DNA from: an uncultured Gammaproteobacteria bacterium
Lineage (GTDB): Bacteria > Pseudomonadota > Gammaproteobacteria > Arenicellales > JAANXG01
NCBI GenBank assembly: GCA_947259175.1
Contig: CAMYKW010000027.1
Span: 1 to 64,000, forward strand
Direction of reading: 5' to 3'
DNA length: 64,000 nt
Positions 26,890 to 34,091 of this stretch are shown here, piece by piece. Numbering within the stretch: the stretch's first letter is position 1; every line of letters begins with the position of its first letter. A program made the translations under genes and the position numbers. The notes below the pieces were generated by a model. That model saw only the letters and a program-made list of their open reading frames with translations, had not been told where the DNA came from and ran no database searches.

Positions 26890-27669
26890 ATGGCATCAGA
26901 TTTACTGGATTTGTTTCGCGCCCGCAGCGGTGTCGTGTGTATTGTCGGCGCGGGCGGCAAGAAGACCACGCTGTACCGTCTGGCCACCGCGCACAGCGGG
27001 CGGGTCGGGATCACCTCCACGGTACTCACGCCGCCGTTTCGCAACCGGCTGGACGCGCATGTCGTAGTCGCGGACCCGGCCGGGCTGTCCGCGGCGGTTG
27101 CCGGCGCGGCGCAAAAACACGCGCGCGTCGCATTCGCGACCCCGTGTGAAAAACCGGCGCGCTTGGGCGGGGTGGCGCCCGCACAAGTCAGCGAGATCCA
27201 CGTGCGGGCGGGATTTGACCTCAGTCTGGTTAAGGCCGACGGCGCACGCTTGAAATGGATTAAGGCGCCGGGTGCGGACGAACCGGTGATGCCGCCGGCG
27301 ACGACTGTCATCGCGGTGGTATCGGCACGCGCCATGGGCGTGCCGCTGTCGGAAAAAACCACCCACCGGCTGCAGGAGTTCGTCCAAGTTACCGGGGCGC
27401 GTTACGGCGAGCCGATTAGCCCGCAACAGGTGGCGCGATTGTTGACCAGTGAGCAGGGATCATTGAAAGGCGTGGGCGATGCGCGGGTGATCGCGCTGAT
27501 TAACATGGTGGAGACCCCCGCGCAGCACGCCATGGCGCGTGAGGCGGCACAACAAGCCCTGGATCTCAGCGGGCGCATTGAGCGCGTGGTTCTGGCGCGC
27601 ATGATTGATGGAGGGACGCATACCGGAATAAATTCAAAGCTCCGGGGACATGACATCCGATCCGGTTGA
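26890..27669 (+). CDS. yqeC: YqeC-family selenium/molybdenum hydroxylase accessory protein
   Basis: A 259-residue protein from ATG 26890 (the family starts close to its P-loop-like motif; ATG 26866 is an alternative). The motif VVCIVGAGGKKTTLYRLA and LVKADGARLKWIKAP match the putative selenium-dependent hydroxylase accessory family YqeC. A perfect -10 (TATAAT, 26817) lies upstream. The usual partner enzyme, a molybdenum hydroxylase, is not in the window, and the formate dehydrogenase here uses Cys rather than selenocysteine, so the client is unclear. Confidence 0.8.
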   Translation: MASDLLDLFRARSGVVCIVGAGGKKTTLYRLATAHSGRVGITSTVLTPPFRNRLDAHVVVADPAGLSAAVAGAAQKHARVAFATPCEKPARLGGVAPAQVSEIHVRAGFDLSLVKADGARLKWIKAPGADEPVMPPATTVIAVVSARAMGVPLSEKTTHRLQEFVQVTGARYGEPISPQQVARLLTSEQGSLKGVGDARVIALINMVETPAQHAMAREAAQQALDLSGRIERVVLARMIDGGTHTGINSKLRGHDIRSG

Positions 27670-28030
27670 GATGGCGCCGATCGCGGTTACGGCTTTCAGG
27701 GCTCAAAGTGGCCGCGTCGTGGGACTATTAGGTTCGATGGAGAAAGCACTGCGGCTGCTTGTGCCGTGCTCTGTTTACGGAAAATCCCGCTTCCATAAAT
27801 CGCTGCTACGGAAGGCAACAAGCCGAATCGGGGAGAAATACCCGGGACCGTCGCCCGCAGGGATGCGGGCGTCGAGCCTACAAGGATGTATTCACGGCGG
27901 GTCCCGGGAATTTTTCTTCGATGCGGCTCCCCACGGGACGTTACGCTTCTGATGCCGTGTTCCGTTTACGGGATAATCCGCTCCCACAGACGCAGGACGG
28001 TCCACGTGCGGCAAGGACACTGATCTCCTG
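27670..28030. repeat. Palindromic intergenic repeat with flanking direct repeats
   Basis: No gene is supported. Imperfect ~37-bp direct repeats (GTGCCGTGCTCTGTTTACGG at 27761 and GATGCCGTGTTCCGTTTACG at 27951) flank a palindromic unit 27841-27908: CCCGGGACC and GGTCCCGGG outer arms, with CGCCCGCA and TGCGGGCG inside, and the text GGATGCGGGCGTCGAGCCTA. The latter resembles a repeat common in gammaproteobacterial genomes. The track ORFs 27650-27952 and 27759-28274 run through this repeat and are rejected. Confidence 0.65.
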
Positions 28031-28494
28031 CTATTCCTCGACGATAACTACGGGCTTCGCTGTTTCCCAATCGGCTCCCGCGGGGATGAATTTCTTGAAG
28101 CGCTCGGATATTCCCTCGTCGGTAAAATCGCGTTCCACCGCCAACAGCGTATTCTCCCTTCTTCTTCGGCAGCCTGCATGGCGGCGGCGAGATCCGGCGC
28201 GCCGTAGCGGTCGACGAGGTGCGCCGCGAGGTGCTCGACTACAGACCGGAAATCCGCGTCGCTGGCGGCGGTGATCGCCACCAAGGTGCTGCGTCCGAAG
28301 CTCCCGACCCCGAGAAAACCGCAGTTGAACGCCTGCAATTGTTTTCCGGACAGCGTTGCCGGATTGTGGTCGAGAAACTCGAATCCGCCGGACACCGCCC
28401 ATTCCCCGGGACGCGCGGGGTCGGGGAACACCTCGACGTCGGAGTCGTCCAGTCTCACCACCCGGGGGAGTTTTCGCGGCTTCATTGAAGGCAT
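28031..28494 (-). pseudogene. Frameshifted small protein gene (DUF6505-like)
   Basis: Two minus-strand frames together give one plausible protein: MPSMKPRKLPRVVRLDDSDV to AAAMQAAEEE in one frame, then ENTLLAVERDFTDEGISER to the stop at 28031 in another. The switch is near 28156-28168 in a GAAGAAGAAGGGAG run, consistent with loss of one base. From memory it resembles DUF6505, a small family found near formate dehydrogenase genes; this naming is tentative. The frameshift may be real inactivation or a sequencing error in the repetitive run. Confidence 0.6.
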
Positions 28495-28648
28495 AGCATG
28501 TCTCGTAAGCTACGCTGGATGCTGGCATAGTGCCGCGAGCGAGGCAACCGACGGCCCGATCTGATGTCAAAATCCTCTTAACACCGCAGTTTTTTCCTGA
28601 CGGGGGCCGGTTTTTGAATTAGAATCGTTCCACCCAGAGGAGCGCACG

Positions 28649-30016
28649 ATGCATTCAGCAGGCCCGATGCGGCGGGGCAACCCGCTCCAGGCATCCGTTC
28701 TGATCGTCAGCGAGGACACGGCGTTCGCAACCCGGTTGCGGCATGCGTTACGCGCCTCGTGCGCCCTGGTGGACACCGCGCAAGACCTCCGGCAAGCTGA
28801 TGCGTTGCGCGCACGTTGTCTGTTCGATCTGATCGTGTTGGATGTTTCGCAGCGGCATCGCAGCGCCATCGACTGGCTGGCCCAGACCCGCAGCAACGGA
28901 CGGCGCGGTCCGGCGGTCGTGGTCTCGGAGCACACCGATGCCCGTCTGGTGCTCGATGCGATGCACGCCGGCGCGCAAGACTTCGTTGAGAAATCGTTTG
29001 GCACCCAGGCGCTGGTCGATGCGGTTATTCGCATCCTTCCTCCCAGTCATAAATCCACCGCGCCGGCGCCGGCCAACGTGGACGAGCACATCGAGGCTCT
29101 GGTGGGGCGATCGCCCGCGATTCAGGATCTGCGGGAAAAAATCATACGCCTTGCGCCACGTTCATCCGTGATCTTGATCCAAGGTGAAACGGGAACCGGC
29201 AAAGAACTCGTTGCACAAACCCTGCATGAACTCAGCGACCGCGAAGGAGAGTTTGTGCCCATAAACTGCGGTGCGCTGTCGCCGGATATTATCGAAAGTG
29301 AATTGTTCGGCCATGTGCGCGGGGCGTTCACCAGCGCATTCAATTCCCGTGAAGGACTTTTTCATTACGCGCGCAAAGGGACTTTGTTTCTCGATGAAGT
29401 TTCCGAGATGCCCTGGGAGATGCAGGCCAAGTTACTGCGTGCGCTGGAGGAACGCAGCGTCCGGCCGGTGGGCGCCAACCGTGAAGTCGAGATCGACACC
29501 CGGGTAGTGTGCGCGTCGAATCGCGACCTGTCGGAATCGATGGCGGCGGGAAAGTTTCGCCATGACCTGTATTACCGAATAAACGTGATCGCGCTCTCTA
29601 TACCACCACTGCGTGAGCGGCCTGAGGATTTGCTCGATCTTGCGCCCTACCTGTCCCAGGCAATAGCTGTCGAGATGGGCATAGAACCCTTGAGTTTCAC
29701 TCCGGAGGAGCTCAAGAAATTACAAAGTCACCCCTGGCCGGGGAACGTGCGTGAACTCAGAAACGTGATCGAGCGCGCGATGTTGTTGGGGCACACTCCC
29801 GGCGAGTGCTGTCAAACGAACAGTACGGTTGCAACGGTTACCTGGCCAGCCCATCTTACCCTCGCCGAGGTCGAGAAGAGGCATATCTTGAACATGTTGA
29901 ACGAGGCGGGCGGTAATAAATCCGAGGCGGCCAGGCGGTTGGGGATTTCCCGCAAGACCCTGGAGCGCAAGGTCAAGGCGTGGAATGGCGAACACGACGC
30001 ACAGCGTTCGCGCTGA
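28649..30016 (+). CDS. Sigma-54-dependent response regulator (NtrC family)
   Basis: A 455-residue activator: receiver (about 15-130, Asp in IVLDVSQRH, Lys in FVEKSFG), AAA+ domain (about 150-385) with Walker A GETGTGKE, and a Fis-type HTH (NKSEAARRLGISRKTLERK) at 415-440. The sigma-54 contact loop reads GAFTSA instead of GAFTGA. SD AGAGGAG precedes ATG 28649. No kinase gene is next to it, so it is an orphan regulator. A strong sigma-54 promoter and an upstream palindrome lie in front of the fdh operon about 3 kb away, making that operon its likely target. Confidence 0.9.
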   Translation: MHSAGPMRRGNPLQASVLIVSEDTAFATRLRHALRASCALVDTAQDLRQADALRARCLFDLIVLDVSQRHRSAIDWLAQTRSNGRRGPAVVVSEHTDARLVLDAMHAGAQDFVEKSFGTQALVDAVIRILPPSHKSTAPAPANVDEHIEALVGRSPAIQDLREKIIRLAPRSSVILIQGETGTGKELVAQTLHELSDREGEFVPINCGALSPDIIESELFGHVRGAFTSAFNSREGLFHYARKGTLFLDEVSEMPWEMQAKLLRALEERSVRPVGANREVEIDTRVVCASNRDLSESMAAGKFRHDLYYRINVIALSIPPLRERPEDLLDLAPYLSQAIAVEMGIEPLSFTPEELKKLQSHPWPGNVRELRNVIERAMLLGHTPGECCQTNSTVATVTWPAHLTLAEVEKRHILNMLNEAGGNKSEAARRLGISRKTLERKVKAWNGEHDAQRSR

Positions 30017-30070
30017 TTCCCGCAGATCCCGGAACGAAGATTCGCAACGATTTTCATCAGGTGGAAAGGT

Positions 30071-30277
30071 ATGAACGAAGACAAGTTTAATTTAGAAATG
30101 CGTTCGTTTCTCAAACGGGTTGGGATTACCTCCCAGCGTGAAATCGAAAAGGTGGTGCGTGATGCGCTCGACAGCGGCGCGTTACAGGGCAACGAGCAGA
30201 TCGCGGTAAAAGTAACGCTGGAAATCATGGCTCCCGAATCGAGTAAAACCATCGAGGGTACGATCTCGCTGGAGTAA
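30071..30277 (+). CDS. DUF6494 family protein
   Basis: A 68-residue protein (MNEDKFNLEMRSFLKRVGIT, then SQREIEKVVRDAL) with a good SD (AGGTGGAAAGG). I recognise the pattern of DUF6494, a small family of unknown function that occurs in formate dehydrogenase gene neighbourhoods. It is 54 bp behind the sigma-54 activator and probably cotranscribed. Predicted soluble, helix then beta hairpins. Confidence 0.78.
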   Translation: MNEDKFNLEMRSFLKRVGITSQREIEKVVRDALDSGALQGNEQIAVKVTLEIMAPESSKTIEGTISLE

Positions 30278-30338
30278 TACCGCCAGGAAACGGCCCCATG
30301 CCCCATGCCTCATCCCGGCGGCTGCCGTACCTGGATTG

Positions 30339-30803
30339 ATGCGTACCTACCATGCGCAAACAACGGTGCCATGGACACAGGCTCAGGTCTACGCGCTCAT
30401 CGCCGATGTCGCACGCTATCCCGACTTCCTCCCGGGTTGGCGCAAGGTGTCGGTGATTCGCGCGAGCGAGAATCGAGCCGAGGTATCGCAGGAAATCGGC
30501 ATCGGTCCGGTGTCGCTGAAATTCATCTCCGCCGCGGTATTCTGTCCCCTCGACAAGATCACTATCCGTTCACGAGCGGCTCCGTTTTCGCACTTGCACC
30601 TGTGCTGGACCTTAGCCGCGGCGGAACCCGGTTGCCGCGTGACCCTGCTTATCGAAGCGGCTTTTCGATCCCGGCTGCTGGCGGGATTGCACGGCAGGAT
30701 TCTGGAGTCGCTTGCGCAGCGCATGTTGCGCGCGTTCGAGCGGCGGGCGTTTGCGCTGTACGGCAGCGCGGACCCAGCGGATGTAAAATCGCCGTCAGGC
30801 TGA
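30339..30803 (+). CDS. SRPBCC/RatA-like START-fold protein
   Basis: The product (154 residues from ATG 30339) resembles the Coq10/RatA branch of the SRPBCC superfamily: VYALIADVARYPDFLPGW near the N-terminus and a helix (LAQRMLRAFERRAFALYG) at the end. Coq10-like members bind ubiquinone; RatA-like members act on ribosomes. No neighbour tells which. Its 3' end overlaps the convergent regulator gene by 9 bp. Confidence 0.75.
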   Translation: MRTYHAQTTVPWTQAQVYALIADVARYPDFLPGWRKVSVIRASENRAEVSQEIGIGPVSLKFISAAVFCPLDKITIRSRAAPFSHLHLCWTLAAAEPGCRVTLLIEAAFRSRLLAGLHGRILESLAQRMLRAFERRAFALYGSADPADVKSPSG

Positions 30804-31748
30804 CCAAACGATCTGACCGCAGTTGTCGAACCTATATCCGCCGAACACCGCCGCTAATCGCCGGCATTCCGGGCCGTTGAGTTGTTCGATCAGTTTTTGA
30901 AACAGCGTTCTGAAAAACACCCCGCGATCCAGCGCGAGGTCATAGGCTTCCCAACCCACCGGGATGAAATCCAGGCCGAATTCGTTTGCCAGGCTACGGG
31001 GGCCGGGGCCTACGTCCGCTTCTTCGCGGTTCAGGTGTGACGCTACATCTCGTTCCGAGAGTACGCGCGCGGTTACCCGCAGCCGCGTGGGATCGACCTT
31101 GTGTCGGCTGAATAACTCACGCAAATAACGCTGGGCGCCGGCGCTGTCATGACGCATGACCCAACGCGCCTGACTTTCAAATAAGCGGCCGATGTCCCCG
31201 GCAGCTTCGATCAGCCCGGGTGACACTACCAACCCCTGTTCGCGTTCGAACGCACGTACCAGCACCCAGTTCTTATACGGCGGGTATTGCCTCACCAACG
31301 CGGCGTGCCGCCGGGTGCTCTCCTGTGCCGGTCCCCAGCGCACACCGCAGACATCCGCACGTTGCCGCGCGAGGAGCGACAAGCCGAGTTCAGTGCCGGT
31401 ATTCGTATAGCTGACCAGCGCGTGTCCCTGCATCTCGTTGACGATGTGAGTGATTGCGTGCTGAATCAAACTGTCGTCACTACCGGTCACCACCAGGCGG
31501 TCGGTTAACAGCCCGCCGTGACTCGATTCCATCAGCCAACGATCCACCAGCTTGCGCGGAAACAACCACTTGCCGGTAACCTTGGTGCCCGGGATTTTTC
31601 CCTCGCTCACCAGCGCGTACACCTTCTTGGTGTTGATGTGCAGGTAGTCGGCGACTTCCTTGACGCTCATGAACTGTCTCAGACTGACGTCGGCTCCGGG
31701 GCGTATGGGTCGCACTTTGCTGGAAGATCGAAGGGCATCGCGATCCAT
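30795..31748 (-). CDS. Excisionase-type HTH regulator with PBP-like domain
   Basis: A 317-residue protein with an N-terminal MerR/excisionase-type helix-turn-helix (MSVKEVADYLHINTKKVYAL) at 27-75 and a C-terminal periplasmic-binding-protein-like domain (about 90-300). This combination is found in regulators near molybdoenzyme genes, where the PBP part is thought to sense molybdate, tungstate or a cofactor form. It lies 3 bp after fdhD in the same direction, divergent from the fdh operon, and could bind the palindrome in the shared intergenic region. Confidence 0.82.
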   Translation of the reverse strand: MDRDALRSSSKVRPIRPGADVSLRQFMSVKEVADYLHINTKKVYALVSEGKIPGTKVTGKWLFPRKLVDRWLMESSHGGLLTDRLVVTGSDDSLIQHAITHIVNEMQGHALVSYTNTGTELGLSLLARQRADVCGVRWGPAQESTRRHAALVRQYPPYKNWVLVRAFEREQGLVVSPGLIEAAGDIGRLFESQARWVMRHDSAGAQRYLRELFSRHKVDPTRLRVTARVLSERDVASHLNREEADVGPGPRSLANEFGLDFIPVGWEAYDLALDRGVFFRTLFQKLIEQLNGPECRRLAAVFGGYRFDNCGQIVWSA

Positions 31749-31751
31749 GCT

Positions 31752-32636
31752 TCAAGTACCGGTTTTTTCATGCGGCACGCCGCGCAGGCTGCGCGGATTG
31801 TGCTCGGGTTTGGCGTCGAACTGAACTTGTCGATGGCCATGATAGACCAGGAAATGCCTGCCTTTGGCGCGTGCAATCATCACCACGCCCAGATCGCGGG
31901 CCAACTCCAGGCCCATGTGAGTAATGCCGGAGCGCGACAACAGTACCGGAATTCCCATGTGGGCAGCCTTCATCACGATCTCGGAGGTCAGCCTGCCGGT
32001 GGTGTAGAAAATCTTGTCGCCGCCATCGATCTCGTCGAGCCACATACGGCCGGATATGGCATCCGCGGCGTTGTGGCGGCCGACATCCTCGACGAACATT
32101 AACACCCGGGTGTCGTGACACAAAGCGCAACCGTGGACCGCGCCGGCTTTTTTATAGAGTTCGTTATACGCGCTGATCGATTTCAACAGCCCGTATATCG
32201 TCGATTGACAAATCATGACTTCCGGCAGACGCACGTCGTACAACTTGTCCAGGGTGCAGCTGAACACCGTTCCCTGGGCGCAACCCGTAGTTACGGTGCG
32301 CTGCGATGACTTAGCCTCCCAATCGACGATCCCCCGGCCACTGGCGGTCGCTACGTCAACGCGTTCACTTTCCCAGTCCACGCTAACCGCAGTGATTTCC
32401 GTAATGTTTTCGATCAATCGTTGGTTACGCAGGTAACCCAGGGCGAGTTCTTCCGGTTGCGTGCCCAGGGTCATCAGCGTAACGACTTCCTGCCCGTCGA
32501 CCTTGAGGGTGAGTGGAAATTCGCCGGCGACGCTGAGTTGTCGCCGCTCGCCATGCTCGTCGATGGCGAATACCTCTTGGGTCGGCGTGAGACCGGCGTC
32601 GGTCATCTTCGGTCGGTGCGTGGCTGATGTGGACAT
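31752..32636 (-). CDS. fdhD: Formate dehydrogenase sulfurtransferase FdhD
   Basis: The 294-residue protein matches FdhD, which passes sulfur from a cysteine desulfurase to the bis-MGD cofactor of formate dehydrogenase. The catalytic Cys pair is CALC (near 175), followed by VEDVGRHNAADAI and TTGRLTSEIVMKAA. It is the first gene of a two-gene operon with the HTH-PBP regulator and is divergent from the fdh structural genes, which it serves. Confidence 0.92.
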   Translation of the reverse strand: MSTSATHRPKMTDAGLTPTQEVFAIDEHGERRQLSVAGEFPLTLKVDGQEVVTLMTLGTQPEELALGYLRNQRLIENITEITAVSVDWESERVDVATASGRGIVDWEAKSSQRTVTTGCAQGTVFSCTLDKLYDVRLPEVMICQSTIYGLLKSISAYNELYKKAGAVHGCALCHDTRVLMFVEDVGRHNAADAISGRMWLDEIDGGDKIFYTTGRLTSEIVMKAAHMGIPVLLSRSGITHMGLELARDLGVVMIARAKGRHFLVYHGHRQVQFDAKPEHNPRSLRGVPHEKTGT

Positions 32637-32797
32637 GCCGTGGATTTAAATTAAGAAGTTGGCGTAGAACCGTGCAATTTTCGTTCCTAACCCCAGCAGT
32701 ATCGCGAAGCTTGAGCAATAGGATGTAAACAAGCAGTCAGCGCGAGCGCAGCGCCGGGAATCTACGCCGCAAGAGGTGCCCCAGCCGGCAGCACAAT

Positions 32798-32814
32798 CGG
32801 GTCAAATTGACCCG
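32798..32814. promoter_or_regulatory. 17-bp palindrome, probable regulator site
   Basis: CGGGTCAAATTGACCCG has two perfect 8-bp arms around one base. Its place about 75-90 bp upstream of the -24 element fits an enhancer (UAS) for the sigma-54 activator at 28649, or an operator for the HTH-PBP regulator at 30795. Confidence 0.6.
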
Positions 32815-32886
32815 ACATGGTTAAAAGTGTCGTACCCGAAGTGACGCAAGCGGCGCTGTCGCGAGGAAATCCGCCGCTTGTCGGCC

Positions 32887-32902
32887 TGGTACGGTAGTTG
32901 CC
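32887..32902 (+). promoter_or_regulatory. Sigma-54 (-24/-12) promoter of the fdh operon
   Basis: TGGTACGGTAGTTGCC matches the consensus TGGCACG-N4-TTGCW closely, with GG and GC separated by exactly 10 bases. Transcription would start near 32913, 50 bp before the DUF3305 gene. Confidence 0.8.
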
Positions 32903-32962
32903 TCTAGTAAGTTGGAACCGCAACCGTAATTTAGCGCCGCAACGCGCGGTCGAAGAGTTGAC

Positions 32963-33520
32963 ATGCCCCAGGATACGTTGCCATTTCAACCCGAGGCGCA
33001 GCCGAAAGGTGGGTACCGGTTTCCGGTATCGGTCATCGTCGAGCGCCGGGAAATCAAACGAGACCGCTGGTCGTTTCCCAGTTGGGAGGCGACCGGAGTG
33101 GTGGCCGGAGAGCGTTTAGGCAGCGTTGCGGCCAAAACACCGATCCACAGCGACGCGCAACGTCAGCACTTTCTCTGGAGCGGCCTGACCTTGGAGTTCT
33201 TCCGCGATGAGACCGAGAGTTATTGGCACAATTTACAGGGCAGTCGGCCATCGCTGTTCGTAATTTGCCGCGAGGAGCATGAAGACGATGATGACTCACT
33301 GGAACCCTACCTCGTCACCGCCGATCCCCATGAGGCGGACGCCTATCTGGAAACCGAGGGCACGGTTTTCGCCGTGCCTATTCCGCCGGATCTGTATCAA
33401 TGGTTGGAGCGATACGTGATGACGTACTACCGGCCCGGGGAACAAAAGAAACGAAAACGCAAGCGCTGGCAGGAGGGCGAGCACCGTGATCAAGCACCCG
33501 CGCGTGGACGACGGCACTGA
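32963..33520 (+). CDS. DUF3305 family protein (fdh operon)
   Basis: A 185-residue soluble protein matching DUF3305 (FPVSVIVERREIKRDRWSFP), a family almost always found in front of formate dehydrogenase genes with DUF3306. Function is unknown; by context an assembly or maturation factor. The C-terminus is very basic (KKRKRKRWQ), suggesting contact with nucleic acid, membrane or an acidic partner such as the DUF3306 protein. Overlaps the next gene by 35 bp. Confidence 0.85.
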   Translation: MPQDTLPFQPEAQPKGGYRFPVSVIVERREIKRDRWSFPSWEATGVVAGERLGSVAAKTPIHSDAQRQHFLWSGLTLEFFRDETESYWHNLQGSRPSLFVICREEHEDDDDSLEPYLVTADPHEADAYLETEGTVFAVPIPPDLYQWLERYVMTYYRPGEQKKRKRKRWQEGEHRDQAPARGRRH

Positions 33521-34091
33521 CAACCACGAAGATTTTCGGCAACGTTGGTCGCGCCGCAAGGCGGCGGCCGGCGGATCGCACGAACCCGAGTCCGTGCCGG
33601 AACCACAAGCCGCGGACCCGGCGCCGTCGCCGGAGCCACCGGCAAAGACTGACGCCGATATGCCCGCGGTTGAGTCCATCGACGAATCGACCGACATGAG
33701 CGACTTCTTTTCTCCGCAGGTGAGTGACAAGCTGCGGCAGGTGGCATTGCGAAAACTGTTTCATTTGCCGCAGTTCAACGTCGTTGATGGACTCGACGAT
33801 TATGATGACGACTTCACGGCCTTTGAGGCGCTGGGGGAAATCGTGACCGCGGACATGCGTCATCGGATGGAGCTGGAACAAGACGAACGGGCTGCTTCCG
33901 AGGCCGCGGACGTATCCGGGGAGAATGCCCTCGAGGACGAAGGGCGAACCGCGGCCGGGGAATCCGGGGAACAGGACCAGGCGCGCGAGCAAGCGGCAGA
34001 AGAAGAGGCGCGCGAAGCTATTGCGGATGCACATGATCCAGATGCACACGATTCATCGGTAGAGAACGATGACGAACACCGAGACGCCTGA
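33486..34091 (+). CDS. DUF3306 family protein (fdh operon)
   Basis: GTG 33486, with AGGAGGG upstream, gives 201 residues. The N-terminus FRQRWSRRKAAA and the middle MSDFFSPQVSDKLRQVALRKLF are DUF3306 signatures; the C-terminal third is very acidic and low in complexity (many Glu, Asp, Ala). It overlaps both neighbours (35 bp and 23 bp), so it is translated in a coupled way. Probably works with DUF3305 in FDH biogenesis; the basic tail of one and the acidic tail of the other could interact, which is inference. Confidence 0.85.
   Translation: MIKHPRVDDGTDNHEDFRQRWSRRKAAAGGSHEPESVPEPQAADPAPSPEPPAKTDADMPAVESIDESTDMSDFFSPQVSDKLRQVALRKLFHLPQFNVVDGLDDYDDDFTAFEALGEIVTADMRHRMELEQDERAASEAADVSGENALEDEGRTAAGESGEQDQAREQAAEEEAREAIADAHDPDAHDSSVENDDEHRDA

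Larger units (their letters stand above)
32637..32962. other. Divergent control region between fdhD and the fdh operon
   Basis: This 326-bp gap has no gene. It contains a sigma-54 promoter (32887-32902) reading toward the fdh operon and a 17-bp palindrome (32798-32814) about 75 bp upstream of it. No clear sigma-70 promoter was recognised for fdhD on the other strand. Confidence 0.7.

Noticed and set aside
27650-28274. Two overlapping short ORFs (27650-27952, 27759-28274)
   Set aside because: They are made largely of the intergenic repeat sequence and have no domain.
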